Below, in pieces: positions 1 through 6,566 of a DNA stretch of 6,566 nucleotides. Every line of letters begins with the position of its first letter. Within the stretch, counting starts at the first letter, position 1. Source of the DNA: Desulfobacteraceae bacterium (GTDB lineage Bacteria; Desulfobacterota; DSM-4660; Desulfatiglandales; Desulfatiglandaceae); assembly GCA_013203065.1 (NCBI GenBank), contig JABMQV010000675.1:1-6566 (forward strand). The letters are read 5' to 3'. The notes under the pieces are model-generated. The model was not told the origin of the DNA and did not search any database. It saw only the letters and a program-made list of their open reading frames with translations. The position numbers and the translations under genes were made by a program.

Positions 1-1
1 C

Positions 2-922
2 ATCCATGTTGAGGGCCTCAAGGGGCGCGGGTGGAAAAATGGTTTGGCGGTGTTGGTCAAGTTGCCGACAGCTCTTTTTCAGTCCTTGGCGATCATCAGG
101 GAATTCCACCCTGCGCTGGTTCTGGGGGTGGGGGGGTATTCTGCCGGCCCCATGTGTCTGGCGGCCAGACTTGCGGGGATACCGACGGCGATCCACGAGC
201 AGAACTCCTTTCCAGGACTTACAAACCGCTTGTTATCCAGGGTCGTAGACCGTGTCTTGATTTCATTTGAGGAAAGCAGGGCGCATCTCAGAGGGGATAA
301 GATAATCCTTACGGGCAATCCGGTTCGGGAGGAGCTTTTCTCAAACGCTGGGATGGAATCTCGGACAAGGGCCGATTTCACTATCTTGGTTGTTGGCGGG
401 AGTCAGGGAGCCAGGGCCATAAATGAGGCCTTTACGGAGGCCCTGACGCACCTGAAAAAGGCGGGAAAGGCTCCGGAGGTCATCCATCAAACAGGGGAAG
501 TGGATTACACCAGGGTGGTGGAAGACTATAGAGACAGGGGGCTAACCGGTGAGATCGTTCCGTTTATCAAGGACATGTCACGGGCCTATCGGCGCGCACG
601 TGTGGTGATAAGCAGGGCAGGAGCAACCACCCTATCCGAACTGGCTGCCCTGGGCAAGCCATCAATCCTGATCCCTTACCCGTACGCGGCAAACCAGCAT
701 CAGGAGGTAAATGCCCGCAGTTTGGTCCAGGCGGGAGGCGCTGAGATGATCCTTCAAGGGGATATGAGCGGAGAGAGGCTGGCTCAGGTCATAAAGGGGT
801 ACATGGATGACCGCGTCGGCCTGGATAAAATGGGAGAGAACGCGCGAAGGGTGGGTCGGCGGGATGCCGCCAGGATAATCGTCGATCAACTGGCGGGGAT
901 GTTGGCAGTCAGGGGCAACTGA
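2..922 (+). CDS. murG: MurG, lipid II synthase (UDP-GlcNAc:undecaprenyl-PP-MurNAc-pentapeptide GlcNAc transferase), 5'-truncated
   Basis: MurG transfers GlcNAc from UDP-GlcNAc to lipid I on the inner face of the cytoplasmic membrane, making lipid II. The frame is open to the left edge and the visible 306 codons begin inside the N-terminal domain. By comparison with the E. coli protein (355 aa, remembered), about 60 residues are missing, including the first glycine loop GGTGGH. Visible family motifs are the second glycine loop GVGGYSAGP (125-151), IHEQN (191-205), TGNPVR near 313-330, the third loop GGSQGA (395-412), SRAGATTLSE with its UDP-GlcNAc-binding glutamate (611-640), and HQEVNA (698-715). 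The TTG at 44 is internal, because the upstream residues (IHVEGLKGRG) still match MurG. The stop is TGA at 920-922 and murC follows after 106 bp. Identification is very secure; only the start is unseen. Confidence 0.97.
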   Translation: MHVEGLKGRGWKNGLAVLVKLPTALFQSLAIIREFHPALVLGVGGYSAGPMCLAARLAGIPTAIHEQNSFPGLTNRLLSRVVDRVLISFEESRAHLRGDKIILTGNPVREELFSNAGMESRTRADFTILVVGGSQGARAINEAFTEALTHLKKAGKAPEVIHQTGEVDYTRVVEDYRDRGLTGEIVPFIKDMSRAYRRARVVISRAGATTLSELAALGKPSILIPYPYAANQHQEVNARSLVQAGGAEMILQGDMSGERLAQVIKGYMDDRVGLDKMGENARRVGRRDAARIIVDQLAGMLAVRGN

Positions 923-938
923 AGGCATTGAATTGCGG

Positions 939-1025
939 ATGCAAGAAAAAATGACTTTGGTTTTTGATGGTGCCTCGGCGAAATCAACGATTTTTATCTC
1001 AAGTTTTCGGTCGTACACGGGTTAA
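939..1025 (+). other. Possible 28-codon leader ORF between murG and murC
   Basis: A short ORF (starting MQEKMTLVFDG) runs from an ATG at 939, with an internal ATG at 951, to a TAA at 1023-1025, only 3 bases before the murC ATG and in the same frame. It has no clear Shine-Dalgarno and resembles no protein I know. Its one interest is position: a ribosome ending there could restart at murC, whose own binding site is weak. It may equally be chance in a 106-bp gap. Confidence 0.15.
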
Positions 1026-1028
1026 GTA

Positions 1029-2408
1029 ATGCGAAAATTCGGGAAGGCAAAACACATCCACCTCGTAGGCATCGGGGGTATCGGCATGAGCGGGATCGCC
1101 GAACTCCTTATCAACCTGGAATATGACGTGAGCGGTTCCGATTTGAAAGATACGGCTGTCACCAGACGCCTCACCGGCTTGGGGGGGAATATCTCCATTG
1201 GTCATAAGGGAGAACATGTGGGAGAAGCAGACGTGGTGGTCTATTCCTCGGCCGTGGGCCAGGACAACCCTGAAATCCGGGCGGCAAGAGACCGGAACAT
1301 CCCTGTCATACCGAGAGCAGAAATGCTGGCTGAACTGATGAGGCTGAAATACGGAATAGCGATCGCAGGCGCCCACGGCAAGACCACCACCACCTCTATG
1401 GTTGCCTCTATCCTCATGTGCGGGCATCTCGATCCAACGGTGGTCATCGGTGGCAGGCTGGATATCTGGGGCGGATCAAATGCCAAGCTGGGACAGGGGG
1501 ATATCCTGTTGGCCGAGGCAGATGAAAGCGACGGCTCTTTTCTTGCCTTATCTCCCACCATTGCGGTGGTCACCAATATGGATCATGAGCACGTGGATCA
1601 CTACGGAGATATGGAGGCGATCCGCCGGACCTTCGTTGATTTTATCAACAAAATCCCCTTTTACGGAATGGCCATCGTCTGCCTGGACAATGAAGAGATA
1701 CAAGGGATTATCCCAGCGCTCAGGAAAAGGTGCCTGACGTACGGCATGACCTCTCAGGCCGATTTGAGAGCGAGAGGTGTGGAGCAGGAAGGGTTCGGGG
1801 TCAGTTTTGAGGTCACCTATAAGAATCGGTCGTTGGGAAAAATGGTCGTGGGGATGCCGGGAGAACACAACGTGCTAAACGCCCTGGCAGCTATTGCCGT
1901 TGGTCTCGAACTGGACCTGGATACAGGGGTGATCAGGGAAGGGCTCAGGAGTTTGGGTGGCCTTGAGAGGCGCTTCCATGTCAAAGGAGAAAAGGGGGAC
2001 ATTGTGGTGCTGGATGATTACGGACACCATCCCACTGAGATTATGGCGACCCTAAAAACCGCCAGGGAATGTTGGCCGGAGAGAAGACTGGTTGTGGCCT
2101 TCCAGCCTCACAGGTATACGCGCACCCAGGCCGTTTTTGACCGGTTTGTGATCAGCTTTAACGAGGCGGATGTCCTTGTGGTGACTTCCATCTATTCGGC
2201 GGGGGAGAGCGCCATCGATGGGGTGACCGGGGAACGGTTGGCGCAAGGAATAAAAGAACATGGGCATAAGGAGGTCATTTTTTGCCACCAGGAGGAAGAG
2301 GTCCTCTCTACCATCTTATCGGTAGTAAGGCCCGGGGACCTGGTGATAACTCTTGGCGCAGGCAACATTTATGGGGTGGGAGACCGGCTGTTGGAAAGGC
2401 TGATGTAA
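1029..2408 (+). CDS. murC: MurC, UDP-N-acetylmuramate--L-alanine ligase
   Basis: This cytoplasmic ATP-dependent ligase adds L-alanine to UDP-MurNAc, the first step of stem-peptide assembly. The protein has 459 residues, slightly shorter than E. coli MurC (491). The three Mur-ligase domains are readable: an N-terminal UDP-binding Rossmann domain with GIGGIGMSG (14-22); a central ATPase domain with P-loop GAHGKTTTT (114-122), EADESDGSF (163-171) and [11 protein letters not shown] (182-192); then [11 protein letters not shown] (278-288), [11 protein letters not shown] (310-320), and a C-terminal domain opening with DDYGHHPTE (329-337), FQPHRYTRT (358-366) and LGAGNIY (442-448). The ATG at 1029 is the first possible start, since a TAA lies in frame at 1023-1025. 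Its Shine-Dalgarno is poor (GGTTAAG), unlike those of ftsA and ftsZ. No key motif is missing. The stop is TAA at 2406-2408. Confidence 0.98.
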   Translation: MRKFGKAKHIHLVGIGGIGMSGIAELLINLEYDVSGSDLKDTAVTRRLTGLGGNISIGHKGEHVGEADVVVYSSAVGQDNPEIRAARDRNIPVIPRAEMLAELMRLKYGIAIAGAHGKTTTTSMVASILMCGHLDPTVVIGGRLDIWGGSNAKLGQGDILLAEADESDGSFLALSPTIAVVTNMDHEHVDHYGDMEAIRRTFVDFINKIPFYGMAIVCLDNEEIQGIIPALRKRCLTYGMTSQADLRARGVEQEGFGVSFEVTYKNRSLGKMVVGMPGEHNVLNALAAIAVGLELDLDTGVIREGLRSLGGLERRFHVKGEKGDIVVLDDYGHHPTEIMATLKTARECWPERRLVVAFQPHRYTRTQAVFDRFVISFNEADVLVVTSIYSAGESAIDGVTGERLAQGIKEHGHKEVIFCHQEEEVLSTILSVVRPGDLVITLGAGNIYGVGDRLLERLM

Positions 2409-2493
2409 CGAAACGGATATCCCCTTGGTCTGCCAAAATTGAATTGTGCTCAAAAAGGTTACAGCCCTTTCCGCCAGACAAAGACCTGTCGAT

Positions 2494-2497
2494 GGAA
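2494..2497 (+). promoter_or_regulatory. Modest Shine-Dalgarno supporting the murB start at 2505
   Basis: GGAA lies 7 bases before the ATG at 2505. The match is short, but the competing TTG at 2439 has nothing comparable upstream. Confidence 0.45.
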
Positions 2498-2504
2498 TAA
2501 ATTG

Positions 2505-3419
2505 ATGGACAACAGGCAAAAAGAGGGACTGGTCAGGTTGGCTGGAGAGGGCCTCTGGTTTGGCTGTCCCATGGATCAGCGCACCACCTTCCATGTGGGT
2601 GGGGAGGCAGAAGCCCTTTACGAGGCAACCGACCTGGGAAGGCTTCAAAGACTGATCGCGTATCTGAGCAAAGAGTATATCCCCTATCTGGTGGTGGGTA
2701 GGGGCAGCAACCTGCTGGTGAAGGATGAGGGTTTGAAGGGCCTGGTCATTTTACTCCGTGGATCGCTGGCTGCTATTAAGCAGCGTGAAACGGCTGATTC
2801 GGCCATAATGGCAGGTGGGGGCGTGGGGCTCACGGACCTCCTGGCCTATTGCCGCAATTCAGGACTGGGAGGATTAGAATTCATGGCAGGGATACCGGGG
2901 ACGGTAGGTGGAGCGGTTGCAATGAATTCCGGGGCCTTTGGATATGAGATTGGAAAAAGGGTCAGGGAAATCCACCTGCTTACCCCCAAAGGAGATCTGG
3001 CGATAAGGGATCGTTCTCAGATTGAGTTCTCCTACAGGACCCTCAAGGTGGACAAAGGGTCGGTGATTATCGGAGCCGTTTTCGAGTTGGAGCGGGAAAG
3101 TGAGGGGGTCGTAGGAGAGCGTATCTCAGGTTATCTCAGACGGCGAAAGGAACGACAGCCATTGGAATACCCCAGTGCCGGTTCCGTGTTTCGGAATCCC
3201 CCCAATGACTATGCAGGGAGGCTCATCGAGGAGACAGGGCTCAAGGGGAAGCGGATCGGCGGGGCCATGATTTCCCGTAAACATGCCAATTTTATCATTA
3301 ACACAGGGGGTGCCAAAGCCGATGATATATTGGCCTTACTATCCCTGGTCCAGGAAAGAGTGAAAAAAGAAACGGGCGTCAAACTTGAACCGGAAATTAA
3401 GGTGGTGGGTGAGGAATGA
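2505..3419 (+). CDS. murB: MurB, UDP-N-acetylenolpyruvoylglucosamine reductase (class II)
   Basis: MurB is a cytoplasmic FAD enzyme that uses NADPH to reduce enolpyruvyl-UDP-GlcNAc to UDP-MurNAc, the substrate of MurC. From the ATG at 2505 it is 304 residues, the usual size of class II MurB without the extra insertion of the E. coli type. Motifs are RTTFHVGG (26-33), the FAD-binding stretch VVGRGSNLLV (63-72), GIPGTVGGAVAMNSGA (129-144), SYR with Arg178 (by homology the active-site arginine), AGSVFRNP with Ser227 as the expected proton donor (225-232), and LEPEI near the end, carrying the expected catalytic glutamate (E295 or E297). The frame is open further upstream to a TTG at 2439, which would add 22 residues. 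I reject that start because it lacks a Shine-Dalgarno and the extra residues do not look like MurB, whereas GGAA sits 7 bases before 2505. The 3' end overlaps ftsQ by 4 bases. Confidence 0.96.
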   Translation: MDNRQKEGLVRLAGEGLWFGCPMDQRTTFHVGGEAEALYEATDLGRLQRLIAYLSKEYIPYLVVGRGSNLLVKDEGLKGLVILLRGSLAAIKQRETADSAIMAGGGVGLTDLLAYCRNSGLGGLEFMAGIPGTVGGAVAMNSGAFGYEIGKRVREIHLLTPKGDLAIRDRSQIEFSYRTLKVDKGSVIIGAVFELERESEGVVGERISGYLRRRKERQPLEYPSAGSVFRNPPNDYAGRLIEETGLKGKRIGGAMISRKHANFIINTGGAKADDILALLSLVQERVKKETGVKLEPEIKVVGEE

Positions 3420-4303
3420 AACCGCGCGCTCTTCTGGTAAATCGACCTGTGAAGAGGAAAAGGCAAAGACCATGGCGCAATGGCGACCGCTCATATGGGC
3501 TGAAGCGATATATTCTGCCCATTTTCAGTGTGGTCCATCGGATTGGATCGGGAATGGTCAAGGTCTTGATCCTTGTGACGGTAATCGTGGTGATCAGTTT
3601 CTCTTTCATATCTCTCTATCACTACCTGCTTTCCTCTCCCTATATGAAGCTTGAACGGGTTGAAGTGGAGGGTGTCCAGGGAAAGATTCGAGATGAGCTC
3701 ATAACGTCATCCGGTCTAAACTCTGACTCGAGTCTTCTGGCCCTTAACCTGAATAAGTTAAAAAAAGAAATGGAGGGGCACCCCTGGGTAAGATCAGTCA
3801 GGTTGGAGAGGCGGTTTCCACACTCACTGATTGTCCAGGTTGAAAAGGAGCGGCCTCTGGGTGTGCTCGCCATGGAAAAACTCTACTACATCAACAGGCG
3901 CGGGGAGGTATTTAAGGAAGTTTCACCATCAGAGGGTGTTGATTTCCCGCTTGTTACCGGTGTTGACAGGGCCGAATCAAAGAGGCGGGAGCAGCTGAGA
4001 AGGGTTGCCTATGTCATGAGGACCCTGGAGGCCGAAGAAGGTCCATGGTCATTAACCCAGCTGTCTGAAATAAATGTAAAGGAAGATGAAATGCTCTCAC
4101 TTTATTACAACGACATGGGGGCCGAGATCAAATTGATGGAGGATGGTTTTGGGAGCGGGATGGATAAATTGAGGAGGGTTGCAAGGCACCTGAAAGAGAC
4201 AGGCCAAATTGACCAAGTGAATAAGGTTGATTTGAGCTATACGGATGGCGTGGTGGTCTCCTTTCGAGAGGGTATCAAGGGAAAGGTCGTAAAGGGTGGC
4301 TGA
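3416..4303 (+). CDS. ftsQ: FtsQ (DivIB-type) cell division protein
   Basis: FtsQ is a bitopic inner-membrane divisome protein that, with FtsB and FtsL, links the cytoplasmic Z ring to periplasmic septal peptidoglycan synthesis. The 295-residue product has the expected architecture: a basic cytoplasmic tail of about 46 residues (KRKRQR at 13-18), one transmembrane segment at about 47-71, a POTRA domain at about 76-147 (opening MKLERVEVEG, with HPWVRSVRLERRFP at 122-135), then the FtsQ/DivIB domain with YYINRRGEVF (157-166) and a C-terminal VNKVDLSY strand (268-275). The family is poorly conserved in sequence, so topology and context between murB and ftsA carry much of the call. The start ATG overlaps the murB stop (ATGA), with G-rich GGTGGTGGG at 3401-3409 as a possible Shine-Dalgarno. 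This suggests translational coupling to murB. Confidence 0.94.
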   Translation: MKPRALLVNRPVKRKRQRPWRNGDRSYGLKRYILPIFSVVHRIGSGMVKVLILVTVIVVISFSFISLYHYLLSSPYMKLERVEVEGVQGKIRDELITSSGLNSDSSLLALNLNKLKKEMEGHPWVRSVRLERRFPHSLIVQVEKERPLGVLAMEKLYYINRRGEVFKEVSPSEGVDFPLVTGVDRAESKRREQLRRVAYVMRTLEAEEGPWSLTQLSEINVKEDEMLSLYYNDMGAEIKLMEDGFGSGMDKLRRVARHLKETGQIDQVNKVDLSYTDGVVVSFREGIKGKVVKGG

Positions 4304-4326
4304 TGGGAAAGAAAGGGTTTCCGATT

Positions 4327-4338
4327 TGACGATCGTCA
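4327..4338 (+). repeat. Perfect 12-bp palindrome between ftsQ and ftsA
   Basis: TGACGATCGTCA reads the same on both strands and sits in the 83-bp gap, 23 bases after the ftsQ stop and 48 bases before the ftsA start. With no central spacer it would make a poor RNA hairpin but could be a dimeric protein-binding site. One or two such 12-mers are expected by chance in a window this long, so function is unproven. Confidence 0.35.
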
Positions 4339-4370
4339 GTGGGTTCAGAGATTCAGACCGCTCCGAGGTC

Positions 4371-4377
4371 GGGAGGT
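4371..4377 (+). promoter_or_regulatory. Shine-Dalgarno of ftsA
   Basis: GGGAGGT lies 9 bases before the ATG at 4387 (counted from the end of the motif), with a second purine run AAGGGA closer in. It is a strong match to the anti-Shine-Dalgarno sequence and decides in favour of 4387 over the upstream GTG at 4339, which has no such site. Confidence 0.8.
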
Positions 4378-4386
4378 AAGGGAAAG

Positions 4387-5610
4387 ATGTCAAAAGAGAT
4401 CATTGTCGGCCTGGATATCGGAACGACCAAGATCTGTGCCGTAGTGGGAGAGGTTCGTCCTGATGGTATAGAGATCATTGGTATGGGGAGCCATCCGTCT
4501 GAGGGACTCAGAAAAGGGGTTGTGATCAACATTGAGCAGACCGTTAATTCCATAAAGGAGGCAGTGGAAGAGGCCGAGACCATGGCGGGATGCGAGATCA
4601 GTTCCGTATATACCGGCATTGCAGGCGGCCATCTAAAGGGCTTTAACAGCCATGGGGTGATCGCGCTCAAGGAAAAGGAGGTGACAAAGAAGGATATTGA
4701 GCGCGTTATCGAGGCCGCCAGTGCAGTTGCCATACCAATGGATAGAGAGGTGATTCACACCCTCGTTCAGGAATTTGTCGTAGATGATCAGGGTGAAATC
4801 GTGGACCCCCTTGGGATGTCCGGTGTTCGACTGGAGGCCAAAGTACATATGGTGGCGGGTGCAGTTACCTCAGCCCAGAACATCATTAAGTGTGCGAATC
4901 GAGCAGGGCTGGATGTTTGCAATATCGTCCTGGAGTCCCTGGCATCCAGCGAAGCGGTTCTGTCGAAGGAAGAACGTAACCTAGGAACGGCCCTTCTCGA
5001 TTTCGGTGGCGGGACAACCGATATGGCTGTCTTTTCAAAAGGAGCTGTCAAACATACGTCGGTCCTGGCCTTAGGGGGCGACAACCTTACCTATGACATT
5101 GCCGTGGGACTCAGGACACCCAAGATGGAAGCAGAAAAGATCAAGATCAAATACGGATGCTGTCTTTCATCCCTGATCGGAAAAGATGAAACCATCGAGG
5201 TGCCGGGGGTGGGAGGAAGAAGACCGAGAACCCTGTCGCGCCAGATTATCGGAGAGATCTTGGAGCCACGCGTTGAGGAGATATTTTCTCTGATCTACAG
5301 CGAACTCGTACGCTCAGGATACGATGACCAGATCAGTTCGGGAGTCGTTGTGACTGGCGGTTCATCAGAACTCATTGGGATTACAGAAATGGCGGAACAG
5401 ATATTTAACGCCCCTGCCCGTGTGGGATATCCTCAGGGGGTAAGCGGTTTGTTGGAGGTCGTAAACAAGCCCATGTATGCAACTGCAGTGGGTCTGGTGA
5501 TTTATGGATCAAAGACGGGCAAGAAGCCCAAGAAGTTCAGAATCAGGGACAGCAACATCTTCGAACGGGTCTTAAGCAGAATGAAACGGTGGTTTGAAGA
5601 GGTCATTTGA
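4387..5610 (+). CDS. ftsA: FtsA, actin-like membrane tether of the Z ring
   Basis: FtsA is an actin-fold ATP-binding protein that polymerises at midcell, anchors FtsZ to the membrane and recruits later division proteins. From the ATG at 4387 it is 407 residues, close to the family norm of about 410-420. Visible motifs are phosphate-1 loop LDIGTTK (9-15), a 1C domain in about 84-162 in place of actin subdomain 1B, phosphate-2 loop LDFGGGTTD (204-212), adenosine-site VVTGGSSELI (321-330), and a C-terminal amphipathic helix at about 392-407 (FERVLSRMKRWFEEVI) typical of the membrane-targeting sequence. A GTG at 4339 would extend it by 16 residues but lacks a Shine-Dalgarno. The 4387 start has GGGAGGT in front and begins right before the conserved strand. 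The TGA stop lies in the same frame as downstream ftsZ. Confidence 0.98.
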   Translation: MSKEIIVGLDIGTTKICAVVGEVRPDGIEIIGMGSHPSEGLRKGVVINIEQTVNSIKEAVEEAETMAGCEISSVYTGIAGGHLKGFNSHGVIALKEKEVTKKDIERVIEAASAVAIPMDREVIHTLVQEFVVDDQGEIVDPLGMSGVRLEAKVHMVAGAVTSAQNIIKCANRAGLDVCNIVLESLASSEAVLSKEERNLGTALLDFGGGTTDMAVFSKGAVKHTSVLALGGDNLTYDIAVGLRTPKMEAEKIKIKYGCCLSSLIGKDETIEVPGVGGRRPRTLSRQIIGEILEPRVEEIFSLIYSELVRSGYDDQISSGVVVTGGSSELIGITEMAEQIFNAPARVGYPQGVSGLLEVVNKPMYATAVGLVIYGSKTGKKPKKFRIRDSNIFERVLSRMKRWFEEVI

Positions 5611-5705
5611 GTTCAGCGGTCAAAGGGGGATTTGGCAAAACAGCGTTGCTCGGATAAGCAAGGAATTGGTGGATTGAAAGAGATGCTTTTTAAACAATTA
5701 GGACA

Positions 5706-5712
5706 AAGGAGG
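5706..5712 (+). promoter_or_regulatory. Shine-Dalgarno of ftsZ
   Basis: AAGGAGG ends 6 bases before the ATG at 5719. This is the best ribosome binding site in the window and fits the need for many more copies of FtsZ than of FtsQ or FtsA. It fixes the start at 5719 rather than the in-frame ATG at 5683. Confidence 0.88.
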
Positions 5713-5718
5713 GGCGAG

Positions 5719-6566
5719 ATGAAATTCGAATTTGTGGATGAAGGCAGCAGGGGGAAATACAACGCCAGGATCAAGGTGTTGGGTCTTGGGGGGGCAGGAG
5801 GGAATGCAATCAACAACATGATTTCTTCCAGCCTGAGGGGGGTCGAGTTTATCGTAGCCAATACAGACTGTCAGGATCTTGACCGCTCAATGTGTTCGCG
5901 CAAGATTCAACTCGGTCCCTCAATCACCATGGGTTTGGGTGCAGGGGCTGACCCCCAGATCGGGGAGAAATCGGCCGAGGAGAGCATCAATGAGATCAGG
6001 GATGCCGTTGGGGGCTCTGATATGATCTTCTTGACGGCCGGTATGGGGGGTGGAACAGGAACAGGCGCCTCCCCGGTGGCTGCCCGTGAATGCAGGGAAA
6101 GCGGTGCCTTGACAGTTGCGGTGGTAACCAAACCCTTTGATTTCGAGGGGGAAAAGCGGATGAACAGGGCTATGGAAGGGATCGATAAGTTGAAGGATGA
6201 TGTAGACAGCCTCATAATTATCCCCAATGAACGTCTCAAGACCCTGGGGGGCGAAGCTTCGACCTTTAGAGATCTTATCGTCCGAGCGGATGATGTTCTG
6301 CTCCAGGCTGTTAAAGGGATCTCGGAATTGATCATAAGTACCGGATTTATCAACCTGGACTTTGCCGATATAAAAAAGGTCATGGAGAAGATGGGAACCG
6401 CTATCATGGGGATGGGAAGGGCCTCTGGAGAAAAAAGGACACTTGAAGCCGCCCAAATGGCTATCAACAGCCCGCTCCTGGAGGATATCACCATTGATGG
6501 TGCCAAGGGCCTCCTTATGAACATAACCGGCCCACCCGATATGACAATGGATGAAGTGGATGAGGC
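5719..6566 (+). CDS. ftsZ: FtsZ, tubulin-like cell division GTPase, 3'-truncated
   Basis: FtsZ polymerises with GTP into the Z ring that organises septation. The window holds 282 complete codons with no stop before the right edge, so roughly the last 100 residues are unseen (end of the C-terminal subdomain, linker and C-terminal peptide that binds FtsA). Motifs are the T1 loop GLGGAGGN (22-29), NTD (48-50), T3 loop GLGAGADP (72-79), tubulin signature GGGTGTG (110-116), VVTKPFDFEG (135-144), and the synergy loop T7 NLDFAD (212-217) with the aspartates that drive GTP hydrolysis in the neighbouring subunit. The ATG at 5719 follows a perfect AGGAGG and gives a normal N-terminus (MKFEFVDEG). An in-frame ATG at 5683 would add 12 residues but has a weaker site. 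Ile187 occupies the position where most FtsZ proteins have the Phe that packs on guanine. Confidence 0.98.
   Translation, partial: MKFEFVDEGSRGKYNARIKVLGLGGAGGNAINNMISSSLRGVEFIVANTDCQDLDRSMCSRKIQLGPSITMGLGAGADPQIGEKSAEESINEIRDAVGGSDMIFLTAGMGGGTGTGASPVAARECRESGALTVAVVTKPFDFEGEKRMNRAMEGIDKLKDDVDSLIIIPNERLKTLGGEASTFRDLIVRADDVLLQAVKGISELIISTGFINLDFADIKKVMEKMGTAIMGMGRASGEKRTLEAAQMAINSPLLEDITIDGAKGLLMNITGPPDMTMDEVDE

Noticed and set aside
44..46. TTG as a start for murG
   Set aside because: The frame continues to the left edge and upstream residues match the MurG N-terminal domain, so the gene simply begins outside the window.
125..136. G-rich run in murG as a quadruplex
   Set aside because: Only three G tracts can be drawn from the runs, with no fourth one within loop distance.
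981..994. Small A+T hairpin (AAATC-AAC-GATTT followed by T) as a terminator after murG
   Set aside because: The stem is only 5-6 weak pairs with a 3-base loop, too unstable for a Rho-independent terminator, and the cluster is expected to be co-transcribed.
999..1427. 142-codon ORF on the - strand opposite the start of murC
   Set aside because: It is antisense to conserved MurC motifs and has no recognisable domain.
2439..2441. TTG as the murB start
   Set aside because: No Shine-Dalgarno, and the extra 22 residues look unlike MurB; the ATG at 2505 gives the normal length.
2454..2470. Inverted repeat AAAGG / CCTTT in the murC-murB gap
   Set aside because: A 5-bp stem with a 7-base loop and no T run is expected by chance and too weak to be a terminator.
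4302..4328. 8-codon ORF overlapping the ftsQ stop (TGATG)
   Set aside because: Too short to judge and without similarity to known leaders; most likely chance.
5674..5701. Possible promoter before ftsZ (TTGAAA with AATTAG 16 bases later)
   Set aside because: The -35-like element is fair, but the -10 matches only 3 of 6 consensus bases; an internal ftsZ promoter is plausible biologically but not supported here.
5907..6524. 205-codon ORF on the - strand opposite ftsZ
   Set aside because: It lies wholly antisense to a certain gene, its translation is rich in Ser, Leu and Pro without family motifs, and it has no start signal; it is a shadow of ftsZ codon use.

Overview
This window is a segment of a bacterial division and cell wall (dcw) cluster. 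It holds six genes, all on the + strand, in the order murG (5' end cut off by the window), murC, murB, ftsQ, ftsA and ftsZ (3' end cut off). All six are recognised from family motifs readable in the translations. I see no RNA genes, mobile elements, CRISPR arrays, convincing promoters or terminators.

Layout: murG ends at 922. A 106-bp gap follows, then murC (1029-2408), then a 96-bp gap with murB best started at 2505. murB and ftsQ overlap by 4 bases (ATGA at 3416-3419). An 83-bp gap separates ftsQ from ftsA, which is best started at 4387 behind a strong Shine-Dalgarno. A 108-bp gap leads to ftsZ at 5719, behind a perfect AGGAGG. Intact ftsZ runs off the right edge. There is no stretch over 300 bases without a gene. 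The short gaps and the lack of hairpin-plus-T-run structures fit one transcription unit, with any main promoter outside the window.

How the genes work together: MurB completes UDP-MurNAc synthesis, MurC adds the first L-alanine of the stem peptide, and MurG makes lipid II from lipid I. FtsZ forms the Z ring, FtsA tethers it to the membrane, and FtsQ links the ring to periplasmic septal synthesis. The block therefore joins precursor supply to septum assembly.

Organism: MurB is the short class II type and occupies the place between murC and ftsQ where enterobacteria carry ddlB. Base composition is moderate, with frequent AGG arginine and GGG glycine codons. This order and style resemble Gram-negative Desulfobacterota (former deltaproteobacteria) and related sulfate reducers or syntrophs. 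That placement is inference with moderate confidence. I found no undescribed system; the observations worth a second look are small-scale ones: a 12-bp palindrome before ftsA, in-frame gene junctions, a possible leader ORF before murC, and an unusual residue in the FtsZ nucleotide pocket.
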